DNA from: Candidatus Obscuribacterales bacterium
GTDB taxonomy: Bacteria; Cyanobacteriota; Vampirovibrionia; Obscuribacterales; Obscuribacteraceae
Direction: 5' to 3'
Assembly (NCBI GenBank): GCA_019752635.1
Contig: JAIELX010000129.1
Location: 1-46,700 of the forward strand
DNA length: 46,700 bases
Each line of letters starts with the position of its first letter. The first letter of the stretch is position 1. Below, piece after piece: positions 23,371 through 33,700 of the stretch. Under the pieces are notes generated by a model that was given only the letters and a program-made list of their open reading frames with translations, searched no databases and was not told the origin of the DNA. The position numbers and the translations under genes were made by a program.

Positions 23371-24468
23371 CTACTTGCGCGGGGGCGGCGAATCCAACGC
23401 ATTTTCGTTTTCCAGATGCTGAACCGCTGGAAGCGTACTTAGGTCTCCGCCTGCTTTCTTAAATGCTGCAACAACATCAGCCGGTGGATTCTTCCCGCCA
23501 ATCAGAACTACTCGGGCCATTGCGTCTTGGATATGTTCATTGTCGGGCTTTGCACCGGCAGCAATTGCACGCTTGATTGTGTCACCGAGATCTTTGAGAT
23601 TGATTCCGTTAGGATTCGCAACCGGATCCGCCATAAGGGCTGCCGTTCGAGCTAGCATCTCGGGCATGTGTGCCTTTACTTCTCGTGCGGACTCTTCTTG
23701 CTCCGCAATCGTTGTCTTCATTTTTTCGATTGCGATTTTTTCTTGTTCTGTCGGACCGATTTTGCGACCCGTTGCTTCTTTCTCTATTCCGGTGACAAGA
23801 TCCTTTACACGCTGCAGCGCCTCGGCTTCATCTTTAGACATGCCGGTGGGAAGAGCGATTAGTGGCTTTCTCAGATCTAATCGTTTTACGTCTACTCCGT
23901 TTTGATCATCGCGTTCTTGTAACTCCGAATCTCTGTGTAACACGTCCCTCAGCTTTAAATGAGCATCAATAATTCCAGCTGCGGGACGCAGCAGAGGGAA
24001 TGCGATTCGCCCACATTCTCTACGCACATGCGGATCTTCTGACGTCATTCCGCTCAGCACCGCAGGTAATGCTGCCTTACCCACCTTCTGTAAAGCGTCT
24101 TTTGCTTTTTCGCGGGTTTCATATTCGTCTGACTCTAGAGCGCTCACTAATTTTTTGCACTCTGCTGTGATTTCTGCGGGTGACGACGCTTTTACACCCA
24201 TCTCTTTAAATGCTTTAGAGGCGGCTTCCAGTTCTTGTGGTTTAAGCGAGGCTAGCCACTTACTTTCTGCGAGCGCCTTGACCGTGGCGGACGAATCGGC
24301 TTTGGCTTTCACTGCTCCATCTGTAATGGTCAGCGAGGGAAGCGCTTCCGGTTTTGACTCTGCCCCGCCTTTCGCCAAAGTCGACAGCTCGTTGTAGAGC
24401 TCGTCAGTTGCAATGCCGCCACCATCACGCTTTTCATCAGCACGACTTTCAAATTCTTCTGTTCTCAT
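23371..24468 (-). CDS. HEAT-like repeat protein, paralogue of 29287-30276
   Basis: 365 residues, no signal peptide or membrane helix. The central part (about 105-160) reads LVSALESDEYETREKAKDAL, then KVGKAALPAVL and a DPHVRRECGRIAFPLL block, the look of paired HEAT/armadillo helices. The same block in the same order occurs in the protein at 29287-30276. The N-terminus is acidic/polar and the C-terminus Pro-rich. ATG 24468 has AGGA 4 nt upstream. It is the last of three - strand genes headed by the large kinase, so it may be a kinase partner or substrate; that is inference. Confidence 0.75.
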   Translation of the reverse strand: MRTEEFESRADEKRDGGGIATDELYNELSTLAKGGAESKPEALPSLTITDGAVKAKADSSATVKALAESKWLASLKPQELEAASKAFKEMGVKASSPAEITAECKKLVSALESDEYETREKAKDALQKVGKAALPAVLSGMTSEDPHVRRECGRIAFPLLRPAAGIIDAHLKLRDVLHRDSELQERDDQNGVDVKRLDLRKPLIALPTGMSKDEAEALQRVKDLVTGIEKEATGRKIGPTEQEKIAIEKMKTTIAEQEESAREVKAHMPEMLARTAALMADPVANPNGINLKDLGDTIKRAIAAGAKPDNEHIQDAMARVVLIGGKNPPADVVAAFKKAGGDLSTLPAVQHLENENALDSPPPRK

Positions 24469-24626
24469 TTCTTCCTGCCTTATTGAGCCGACCTGAACTT
24501 TCGCTCTATTTCCTTTTGGTAGTTTATGGATTAGGGGTTGTGTTTTTGTTTGAAGAACACCTCTAACATATTTTCTTCTCCCCTACCATGTCGGGGCACG
24601 GCGACGCGTGCGCGATCCCAAACGAA

Positions 24627-24899
24627 CTAGCCGTTCGAAGGATAATCGCTGACTTGGTTCTTAAGCGCGAACCATCCATTGGACGATTGCTCCCAGTGAA
24701 AAACTTCGGCGGGTTTTTGCTCTGAGGTAGTCTCTTCGAATTGCTCTGGCGGCATCGCGTCGGCTTGTTGGTCGATGACTAGCAAATTCGGCAAGTTCAG
24801 TGCGGCAGTCGCCCGCTCAATTTTCGGAGCGCGCTGTCCGTAAGTAAGCAATCGAGCTTCTTCTAGCAATTTTTCGATGGCTGGCTTTTGTTGAGACAT
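24627..24899 (-). CDS. small hypothetical protein
   Basis: 90 residues, soluble, acidic toward the centre (QFEETTSEQKPAEVFHWEQ). GAGGA about 9 nt upstream of ATG 24899 supports translation. It lies between the kinase gene (97-bp gap) and the HEAT-like gene (158-bp gap) on the same strand, so co-transcription with the kinase is plausible. Not recognised. Confidence 0.6.
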   Translation of the reverse strand: MSQQKPAIEKLLEEARLLTYGQRAPKIERATAALNLPNLLVIDQQADAMPPEQFEETTSEQKPAEVFHWEQSSNGWFALKNQVSDYPSNG

Positions 24900-24996
24900 T
24901 TAGGTCTTTCCTCAATCTTCGCCCCGAAGGATAAGTTCACGGTCATTGAGAAAATATTGGAACTTTCTCGGATCGAAGAAAGAGGGCTCTGTGCTG

Positions 24997-27900
24997 TCAA
25001 TGGTCCGTGGACGCTTGGACCGCAGCAATTAGCTTCTGCACCGTGTTTCTTTCACCCGGATACCACTTAGCGAGCCGTTGCAGATTTCGATATAGACTGT
25101 CTTGTTCCGGAGGTAAGCACGTTGTGTAGCGGTTGTAGATAGACGGATTACCATCTAAGAGAGACACTGCCCTCTTTGCGTAACGCTGCGCTTCATCCGC
25201 CTTTCCCTCATCGTGCAACCAGCAGGCATACGAGGCGTAAACCCGGGCCTTTTCGAAATTGAAGCGCGAATTGTTGAGCGCGTCATACTGGCTCAGTTGA
25301 GAAAGTGCTGCCTCATAGTTTCTGGTTGCACCAGATTTGTGTCCCAATGCTGCCTGAACTTCTGCTAACTCCAAAAGGTAGTCTCTATTGCACCGGACTC
25401 GCGCGGTTTTGAGCAAATATGGCAATGCTTTATCGTCTTGATTTTGACGACGATAAAGCATTCCTAGTCTGTAAATGCAGAGAACGGTTGCGTAGCTACA
25501 ATTATTTTTCCCCCAAAGCTTAGAGAAGTAAGGATCGCTGAGCTGCACAAGCATCGCGCGCTGATAGTCCGCAGCCAATTTAGGCTGATTGCTTAGTTCT
25601 GCTGTCTTTGAGAGAAGTCCATAGAGGCCCCCCACTAGCTCTACGCCAAGATGTGGGTTGCCACGCTTTTTACTGAACTCCAACATCATCGAAGCCTTTT
25701 GCAGATGCGAACGGGCCTCTGCCGGGCACTTTCTCCTGAGAAAAACCTTTGCATACCATAGCTCAAAACCAATCAAGTTAACCTCTCGGCTGTTCGCATC
25801 TTTGAGTTTCGATAAGGCAGCAGCGCTCTTATCCAAAGCGGCCACCGCTCGCTGGTACTGGCCCTTCGCACAGAAGATATCGACCGAAACATAGATTATT
25901 CTCGCTAATATATCTTGTTCCAATGCCGATTGAGCTGTGGCCCCATTCAGAAAGGCCTGAGCCTCTCCCAACTCACCGGAATAGAAAGCTAACTCCGCCA
26001 GTCTGCAATAGGCGTCAAGGCGTATGATATCCGATTGCTTTTCAGGGGCATGAAGAATACTTTCCAGCCGGGCTTTTGCTCTGCCAAAGAAGCCGAGCGC
26101 CATTTCTTGCACGGCAATCAAGTATTGAAGGCCGCGGTGAAGGGTGTCCTCAGTCGCCGGAGCAGGTAGAAGGTCGTAGCATTTTTCGCTTTGCTCCAAG
26201 CACTTGCTTGAAAGGTCCGGTCTGGGGAGTGCACCCCATAGGTAAGACTGCGAAAGCAAAAGCAGCATATGACATTTTTGTGGTGTCGGCTTGCTACCAA
26301 ATTTTTGGCACTGCCTTTCAAGGAACAGTTGCGCTCTGTGGAGATCGCCGTTGCTGTTTTCACTTAGGGCGTACTGGGCTAGTGCTGCCTGAAAGATCTC
26401 ATAGTCTGATTCGGTCCGGTCAGGAATTTTGCAAACTATATCGATTATCTCTTCCACCGTGTGCTGGGCTTCTCTGAATTCTGCCAGCTTTTGTTGAAGT
26501 GCAGAAAGGTTGATAAGAAAACCTAGTCTTTCATGCTCACTTGTGAGTTCGCCGAATTCACCCTTCAATACGCTGGTGTAAATCGTCTTTGCTCTACCCA
26601 CGTCGCCCATGGAACCGTAGACGTTGGCCAAACTAACACTTGCTTCTACAAGTAAACGCTTAGCTCTTTGTCGAGCAACTGTTTCCGAGGGGCCCGGCTT
26701 GGCAATCGCCGTGCTCAGAACCCCGATACTTTTGCTAAGCAACCAGATCCGAAGTTTGGCAGTACCCGCGCTGGAAGTGACTGCCTTCTCGCAAAGTAAG
26801 ATTGGAATTTGAAGTCTATCAGAGCGATTTTCACGTGCGAGCTCTTGCTCAATTATAACGTCTGCCTCTTTGGTTCGCCGTTGGCACCAAAGGATCTTCG
26901 CGTAGTCGATAGATAGCTCGCAACAGCGGTGCTCGAATTCCGGCTCCGCCGAGCGCATTTTTTGAGCTTGTTTATAGAACTGAATGAAAGTGGAGCTTTC
27001 CTCGAGTTCTAAAGATAGTTTTGCATATCGATAAGTCAGATCGAACCACATAAACGGTTTCTCTCGTAAGTCTTCCGGAGTCCATTGTTCGGAGTTCAAA
27101 ACGCTGTTAAGAGCCAATTTTGCTTCCTTCTGCCTGTCATGGTCGATCAAGATTCTCACTGTGGAGACGCGCCAGAGGCACCATCGGTAGTGATCTCCTC
27201 GTCTCCGAGCTGCTTCGCACCCCTTTTCGATTGTCGCTAACGCTTCTTCTGTTTGTCCGAGTTTATCGTAGAGTTCGGCCGCGCTGTCTACAAATTCAAG
27301 CGGGTGTTTGGGCAGATATTCCCGTATTCGTGGGAGAAGCGCTCGTGCCGATGTCGGCTGATCGCTTTTGACTGCTATGAGTGCCACGTTTAACCAAAGT
27401 CTCATCAAGTCGGAGTCGTGATTCCTCATTACTCGTGATGCAATGCTTACAAGATTTGGAGACCAGTTATCCGGCGAATTGAGCCTCATTAGGCCAGAGA
27501 CCAATTGAATAAATCGCTTGCCATCGTCTTTGAATTCCGGGTACCAAAAGGCAGCGGGCCGCAGCCGCTCTATCAGAAAGGCTTTCGGATCGGAATCTGC
27601 GTCCGTATCGATGAACACAAAATCGTGCAGCTGTCGCAGTTGGTTGATACTGCCTTTCTGCAGTCTTAGTGCTGCGGTCGAATCAGGTGACTTAAGAAGC
27701 GCCAAAGTGTTTTCGTAGTATCGAAAACTTGTTAGCAGGTCGCACTGGGTCGCAAAAAACAGAGTTCGCAGAGAATCGTCTTTCGTTGTCGCTCTTAGTT
27801 TTACTAACTTGGCACAAGCGTCTTCTGTGAGCTTTCGTACTTGGGCATCATCGTTGCTGAGGATGATTGAGGAATGTTCAAGAAACTTGCGGAGGGGACT

Positions 27901-29112
27901 CAGTTTTTGTTCTGTGTTTTCTGCGCCGGTCTGGTCCAATTCCTTTACGAGTGAATGAAATTGTCCCAAGGCACTACTAAATTCAATCTTCTGGTCTGCG
28001 TCTCCGTTTTGTCCGGTTCTTTGCTGATAGGCATTGCCCAAAGCAAAGCTTTGCCTGACCTGTGGAGCTGAGTCGCGATGGTTCGATTGAGTCAGGATTA
28101 CTGTTGATATGGCAACGATGCCCGCGAGCAACAAGAGCAGAGACTTTCCTCCCGCTACTCCTGCGGTAGAGTTTTTGTTCTGTAATTGAGGTTGAGAGGT
28201 TGGCGCAGAATTGACACCGGAGGCTAAAGGTGATGCGCCGAGTTCGGATTCCAGAATCTCAATCAACAGCGTTCGAATCTGATCACAAGTCTGCAGGCGT
28301 GCCGATGGATCAGAATCCGTCGCTTTTCGAATCAAGTCGTTCAGCGCATAACGAGCCGCGTCCGGCTTGATCGAGGATGGCAGTTCGGGCAGCCGTTCCT
28401 TTGTGTGCTTAAACATAACGGCGATCGGATTTTCTGCCTCGAATGGAATCTTGCCGCTTAGGGTTTCGTATAGTAAGCAACCTGTTGCGTAAACATCCAG
28501 CGAAACATCAGAAACGGCCCCCTTAAAGGCCTCTGGTGACATGTAATTGACGCTTCCGATTATGCTTCGCGGGTCGGTTAACGTATCGAAAACAAACTCG
28601 CCTCTCTTTTTGCCGACCAAACCGAAGTCGACAACTTTGACCAGTTCTGTATTGTCAGCTTCGCGGGTCACCATTACGTTGGCTGGTTTAATATCGCGAT
28701 GAATGAAACCGTTCTGATGAGCGTAAGTGAGTGCCTCGCAAACTTGAATAACCAGGCTGACAGCTCTGGTCCAGTGAAGAGTCTCCTTCTGCGTAAGTGC
28801 GTTGAGCGAAAGACCCTCCACAAATTCCAGAACCAGGTAGGGATAAACTTTGTCGTAGATGCCAAATGCAAAACATTCGACGATGTTCTTGTGTTGAAGC
28901 GACGCGAGAACTCGAGCCTCACGCTTAAAGCGGTTGACGCTATCCAAGCTGGTTAACGCATCAGATTTGAGAAACTTGAGACACACCGGTCGGTTTAGAT
29001 CTCTCTGGCTGGCCTCAAAGGCGGTGCCCATGCCACCAGTCCCTAGATGGCGTACCACACGAAATCTGCCGTCTATAGTCTTGCCTATTAGCGAATCGTC
29101 AAGGGACGCCAT
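24997..29112 (-). CDS. giant transmembrane Ser/Thr protein kinase with TPR-rich extracytoplasmic part
   Basis: 1371 residues. The kinase domain is intact: LGTGGMGTAFEA (23-34), Lys46, HRDIKPAN (138-145, Asp140), DFG (162-164) and GSVNYMSPEA. A membrane helix at about 324-341 (GKSLLLLLAGIVAISTVIL) places roughly 1030 C-terminal residues outside the cytoplasm. That part is helical with TPR-like units, for example AELYDKLGQTEEALATIEKG and AEVQAALGHKSGATRNYEAAL. The juxtamembrane sensor region aligns with that of the kinase at 14236-16875 (both end a block with I/RxRPxA[LF]). Its start lies 174 bp from the divergent HEAT-like gene; the shared intergenic region may coordinate both. Confidence 0.93.
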   Translation of the reverse strand: MASLDDSLIGKTIDGRFRVVRHLGTGGMGTAFEASQRDLNRPVCLKFLKSDALTSLDSVNRFKREARVLASLQHKNIVECFAFGIYDKVYPYLVLEFVEGLSLNALTQKETLHWTRAVSLVIQVCEALTYAHQNGFIHRDIKPANVMVTREADNTELVKVVDFGLVGKKRGEFVFDTLTDPRSIIGSVNYMSPEAFKGAVSDVSLDVYATGCLLYETLSGKIPFEAENPIAVMFKHTKERLPELPSSIKPDAARYALNDLIRKATDSDPSARLQTCDQIRTLLIEILESELGASPLASGVNSAPTSQPQLQNKNSTAGVAGGKSLLLLLAGIVAISTVILTQSNHRDSAPQVRQSFALGNAYQQRTGQNGDADQKIEFSSALGQFHSLVKELDQTGAENTEQKLSPLRKFLEHSSIILSNDDAQVRKLTEDACAKLVKLRATTKDDSLRTLFFATQCDLLTSFRYYENTLALLKSPDSTAALRLQKGSINQLRQLHDFVFIDTDADSDPKAFLIERLRPAAFWYPEFKDDGKRFIQLVSGLMRLNSPDNWSPNLVSIASRVMRNHDSDLMRLWLNVALIAVKSDQPTSARALLPRIREYLPKHPLEFVDSAAELYDKLGQTEEALATIEKGCEAARRRGDHYRWCLWRVSTVRILIDHDRQKEAKLALNSVLNSEQWTPEDLREKPFMWFDLTYRYAKLSLELEESSTFIQFYKQAQKMRSAEPEFEHRCCELSIDYAKILWCQRRTKEADVIIEQELARENRSDRLQIPILLCEKAVTSSAGTAKLRIWLLSKSIGVLSTAIAKPGPSETVARQRAKRLLVEASVSLANVYGSMGDVGRAKTIYTSVLKGEFGELTSEHERLGFLINLSALQQKLAEFREAQHTVEEIIDIVCKIPDRTESDYEIFQAALAQYALSENSNGDLHRAQLFLERQCQKFGSKPTPQKCHMLLLLSQSYLWGALPRPDLSSKCLEQSEKCYDLLPAPATEDTLHRGLQYLIAVQEMALGFFGRAKARLESILHAPEKQSDIIRLDAYCRLAELAFYSGELGEAQAFLNGATAQSALEQDILARIIYVSVDIFCAKGQYQRAVAALDKSAAALSKLKDANSREVNLIGFELWYAKVFLRRKCPAEARSHLQKASMMLEFSKKRGNPHLGVELVGGLYGLLSKTAELSNQPKLAADYQRAMLVQLSDPYFSKLWGKNNCSYATVLCIYRLGMLYRRQNQDDKALPYLLKTARVRCNRDYLLELAEVQAALGHKSGATRNYEAALSQLSQYDALNNSRFNFEKARVYASYACWLHDEGKADEAQRYAKRAVSLLDGNPSIYNRYTTCLPPEQDSLYRNLQRLAKWYPGERNTVQKLIAAVQASTDH

Positions 29113-29286
29113 TTAGAGCCTGCTTCGGACACTTTCGAGGTATTTCTCCACACTGAGTTATGTACCCGAAATCGAGAACTGATTTTGCAGCATATCGGCG
29201 ACATACTCCGGAAATTCCTGATTCAATTCCAATATTTTTGCAAGGACCGTCCGATAGCATCGTTGAAAGCCTGGAGGGTTCCAACA

Positions 29287-30276
29287 ATGTCTGAGGAAAT
29301 TGATCTGAGTGATTTACATTGGGACGAGAGTGATTGCGATGGCCACGACGACGAAAGTAGCTGCTGGGAGACGGAGGTCATCTCCGCCCTCACAGAACAG
29401 GCAAACAAGGGCAGGAAGGTGGCTGGCGGGGGGAGGTCCGAATCGCCGGAAAAACTGGCTGGCGAGCAAATGGAAAAAATCGCTAAAGAGACATTGAAGC
29501 TAGACAGCAAGTGTTCCCCGAAAGACCTGGAAAACGAAATAAACAAGTTAATAGGGTCCCTGGCTTCCGACGAAGGGTCAGTGCGAAACGCGGCTTTCGC
29601 AAAGCTGGAGAAGGTGGGCGGAGCGGCCATAGAGCAGTTAGCGAAAGTCTATTTGACCACGGCAGACCCTCAGTTGTTTAGATCTACGCAAGCCTTGTTG
29701 CGTCCTTTGGTTCACTGCTTTCCGGAAGGGCGAGAGCAGTATCTAGCGCTTCACGGGGTCGAAAGTCGCTGGACCAACTATCCCGCGGTTCGCAAAGAAC
29801 TAGGCAAAATACTTGATGGCGTGACAGGAATCGCTAAAGTAAGCGATTCGTTTGAAGAGGGGCGGCACTCGTTGGCTTCGCGTAGTATTCAAAAAATGGC
29901 TAGCCAGCTACTCAATATGACAAAGGAAGTTAGCCTTGACACTGCGAAGAGTCGTTTGCATCAGTTACAGCAGCCACTGCGAGAAAGTAAGGCTGCGAAG
30001 GAAAAGTTAGAAGACCTCTTTGTGAAATCCAGTCTTACGTTGGCCTCTAAGTTGGAATCCAACAGTTCTACTTTGATGCCCGACGGTAAACTTGAGTTAG
30101 AACAAGCGAATCATCCAAAGGCGAGGAGAGTATTGTGCAAGGCGCTAGAGGCCCGACCTTCGCTTGGAACGGACGAAAAGTTTTTATCACTAGCGGCGAA
30201 GGTTCTTGCTGATACCGATAAGGATTTCATGAAAGTCTTCACTCGGATCACTGGCAAAGAAGCGTTACGTAAATGA
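29287..30276 (+). CDS. HEAT-like repeat protein, paralogue of 23371-24468
   Basis: 329 residues from ATG 29287, preferred over ATG 29185 because GGAGG lies 9 nt upstream. The N-terminus is very acidic with Cys/His residues (DESDCDGHDDESSCW). The central block LIGSLASDEGSVRNAAFAKL, then KVGGAAIEQL and a DPQLFRSTQALLRPL stretch, match the HEAT-like core of the protein at 23371-24468 in the same order. Soluble. Divergently transcribed from the large kinase, so the kinase is flanked on both sides by members of this small family. Function unknown. Confidence 0.75.
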   Translation: MSEEIDLSDLHWDESDCDGHDDESSCWETEVISALTEQANKGRKVAGGGRSESPEKLAGEQMEKIAKETLKLDSKCSPKDLENEINKLIGSLASDEGSVRNAAFAKLEKVGGAAIEQLAKVYLTTADPQLFRSTQALLRPLVHCFPEGREQYLALHGVESRWTNYPAVRKELGKILDGVTGIAKVSDSFEEGRHSLASRSIQKMASQLLNMTKEVSLDTAKSRLHQLQQPLRESKAAKEKLEDLFVKSSLTLASKLESNSSTLMPDGKLELEQANHPKARRVLCKALEARPSLGTDEKFLSLAAKVLADTDKDFMKVFTRITGKEALRK

Positions 30277-30316
30277 AACTCCGGTTGGCGGCCGAAAATT
30301 AGTAAAAGCGACAGGG

Positions 30317-30580
30317 ATGGATGATGAGACCGCACATCCCTCAAATTCCAGTCAACTGTTGGGCGCGAAAATGACATCAGCTCGTCATTCAGCGCTTGTC
30401 TGCGTTTCTCCTTTAAGTGATGCTTCGGAGGGAGATTTGTCCGACCTCCTCGGCTGCGCTACGAGGCTCGTTAGATTGGCGGATCCTAAGCCTTGTACAT
30501 TCATCACCCAAGCGAAATGTTTTGCTAGCGTTAACTCTCATACTTCGCCAACAAGTATTGATTATGTGCAGCACCATTAG
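30317..30580 (+). CDS. possible small protein (weak)
   Basis: An 87-codon frame from ATG 30317 lies in the 443-bp gap (30277-30719) between the HEAT-like gene and the convergent protease-like gene. It has no recognisable domain, no strong RBS and ordinary composition. It may be chance; nothing else is seen in this gap. Confidence 0.2.
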   Translation: MDDETAHPSNSSQLLGAKMTSARHSALVCVSPLSDASEGDLSDLLGCATRLVRLADPKPCTFITQAKCFASVNSHTSPTSIDYVQHH

Positions 30581-30719
30581 TAATGGCAGCGTAATTGGTA
30601 CTTGCGCGCTTTAGGACCAGAAATGCAGTTAAGCAATGCGAGGCGCAGACCAAACAACTAATGGTATCTGCTACATCAAAGGTGATGCCGACGCTGCGGT
30701 CTCAGCAAACAATTCGAAC

Positions 30720-33700
30720 CTAATTTTTCCACCGCTCGAGCCATCGCGCGAATTTTTTGGTTTCGTCTTTGTCGATCTCTGATTTGCCGTCTGCGTATGA
30801 ATAAATCTTTTCGGGGTTTGCCACCGTGCCCTTTACAGAGGCAATCACCTGGGCTGCTTTTCCACCTGACAGCATTGCTGCCCACAGATCCTCTTGCTTG
30901 ATAGATGTTGCGAGTGTTGAATGATCGTCGCTCAGCCCCCATTGGTTTTGCACTCGGAATCTGGTCGGCTCTCCGGGAATAATGCCGGTGATGGTAACGA
31001 CGTGATTTCCATGGTCGCCGCTTGCTGAGTCGCCGAAAGGGGGCTTAGACCCGTCAACGCTAACAATCATGCTAGTGCCTCCATTCTCTTTGAACAAACG
31101 AATCAAGTCTTCTGGATTCGATACGCAAACAGCGGCTTTATCCTCACCGGTTAGTCGCTTTCTTGCTATGGCTATGTGAGGCATGTCCATTCCTGTGAAT
31201 GGAAGTTTTCTCTTTTCGGCGTCAAAAAGAATCCCGACACCGTCTCGGGTATTCTGGAAGGAGCCTCCTGGAAAGCCAAGCCCTATCGCAACAGACTGAA
31301 AGGCGCGGGAGGCAAAATCGCGTCCTGTTTGATCTGTCTGCTTCAAATTAGTAGTGTCGACTCTCACGGTTGAGCCATCTCCGAGCTTGACGCTTCCCGT
31401 GTCAAAGCATTGCACTAACATCGCCGCGTATTTGTCCGGCTTCTGCATTACCATCTCTCGCTGCAAGGTCGCGGCATTACACGTCCATGTTTGCCCCTGC
31501 TGTATCTCAGCCGGGCGCGCGACATGAGACATGATGTTTCGTCTCAATGCCGACTTTTCTTGCGCTGTAAGATCTTTGACGTCGTCTAATTTTTGCAGCT
31601 CTTGATAGAAACTCTCCAGTCTCGCTTTGTTGCCGCGCATAGAACGGTGAATTTCCGCAAAGTCTCTTCTGTCGATATCCTTGTGGATTCTGAGAAGTCG
31701 ACTCTCCGCAGGTGAAAGAGCTTCTCTGGTTCCTGTATCCTCCGGTGAAGGCCCCCATCGATCTATCGTGTTGTCGGCATTCAAACGCACTCGCGAACCA
31801 TCTGCATGCTGCACGACGGCTTCACCGCTAGGTTTCACGTGACTTGTTTCGTCATTTACAGCGCGTCCTTTTAGAGTTCCAAATTTATCTTTTTCGTCGC
31901 TACGACCTTCGAATAGAGGGATAGTCACCTTGCCGTCATCGCCCGGGTCGGCAGTTATGGTGGCGGTGTATCTATCCACTTCGCATGGTGAGAAGAGGGG
32001 CATCCCGTCCTTTGGAATTGAGAATCTAAAGGCACGTTCTTCATTTGTCTTGTCATTTCGGTACAGGAAGTAGTTTCCTGTTCGATGGACAGATTCGGTG
32101 GTTCCATTGCTTGCTGTGTGGGTACCAGTCAACGTGTTTAGCTTGTCGTTGTGACTGAGTCTGGTAAAACCACCATCTGGATGCTTGATGGTAACTCCTT
32201 CTAATCGCCCGTCGCGTGTGCGCATCTCTATGGATAAACCTTCGCCATCAGAATAGTTTATGTTAGGCGTGCCGCTGCGTTCACTAATCGAAGTGAGAAT
32301 TTCTTTGTCTTGTCTGATGACAGTTTTTATTTTGCCGTCCTCGTACTTCTGCGTCTCAGTTACTCTGCCCCCTCTTTCTTCCAACCGTGCAATACCTGAG
32401 ACTTTGTCGCGGTATGTAACGTCTTCGAGATCATCTGAAAGTTCGATGTAGCCGATCTTCTTGCCGTCTTTGATGAACGGCGCCATCAGTATTTCGCCCT
32501 TGGTGCGTTCGAACTTTATTGGTTTGCTGTCTTTGCCCTCAGGTTTGTAAATTACCTCGAACGCGGACAGCTCTCCTGGTTTGAATCGTTCTTCAAACTT
32601 CCTTCCGTCCACATCTGTCGATGTTTCGGAAACTTTGTCTCCATTTTTGTCTTGCCGGGCTGTTCTTCCGTCTCCAAATGTTTTTTCGACTCCGCCATCC
32701 GGTAGGACACGTCGGCGATAAAATTGGGTTGATTCTCGCGAAGATGACGTATCCATCATCAACACGAGCTTGCCATCTGCTGATACGAATTCATTCTCAG
32801 TTAGTGCAGAAAACTCAGTTGCGCGTTGCCCGGGTTTGCGGTAAACGACCTTCTGCGGCTTACCATTATCCGGACTATACTCCACCTGATAGGTGCTCCC
32901 ATCCCTGTTGGTTTGTTTGATCACGCGCTCGGCATCGCCGTTATCTTGGGTCTCTCGCTTTGTTCCTGTAGCGTCAAGCCTTATTGATGTCTTTCCATCG
33001 ACAGTAAGCTCCGCGTTTCTGTCAGCAAATTTTCGACTTATCTCTATCTGCTCGACTACAAATTTGTCACCCTTCTGGAAAAGTCGCCCTCCGAAGGTTG
33101 AATCGGCCAACTCGTCGCGATAGGAACCATCACTCCATCGAAATTTCAACGTGCCAGGTTCGCCGGATTCGCCTTCCTTATAAGAGATAGCCCCGTCCCA
33201 GGTCTGCCCCGGTACTTGAACTGACGTGTTCTTGTCTACTTTTGTATCTCGAGCTGCATCTTCAATGTTGTTGGCCTTTCCAAAGGCATTGACGAAGACA
33301 TCAATCTGTTCTTGTGTCGTTTTTGGTCCTAGTGTCTTCTTCGCTATTGCCTCGATGGTGGTATCAGATTCAAGCTTGATACCCAGCGAAATTGGAATGA
33401 CCAGCGGGTTTGAGCCGTCTGTCGTGAATTTGAGATCTTTGTGCGCATCTGCAAGTAGAAGTTCTAGCCTTTTCTCGTAACGCTTTGCAATGTCGCCAAC
33501 CGGCAATTCGCGGGGCGCGGCAGCTACCACGTGCTCGGATATAGAATCGCTTAACCCCTCAACCAAAGCGTCCCGCCGGACCGGCTTTCCGGAATCAGAG
33601 TTCGTGTCGGCTACTGGTGTGCTGGCGACCTTTTCGTCAGTCGGTGCGATTTCTGGCTTGCTCTTAGACCCGCTTCCCGTTTCTTGTCTGTTGCCCGGCG

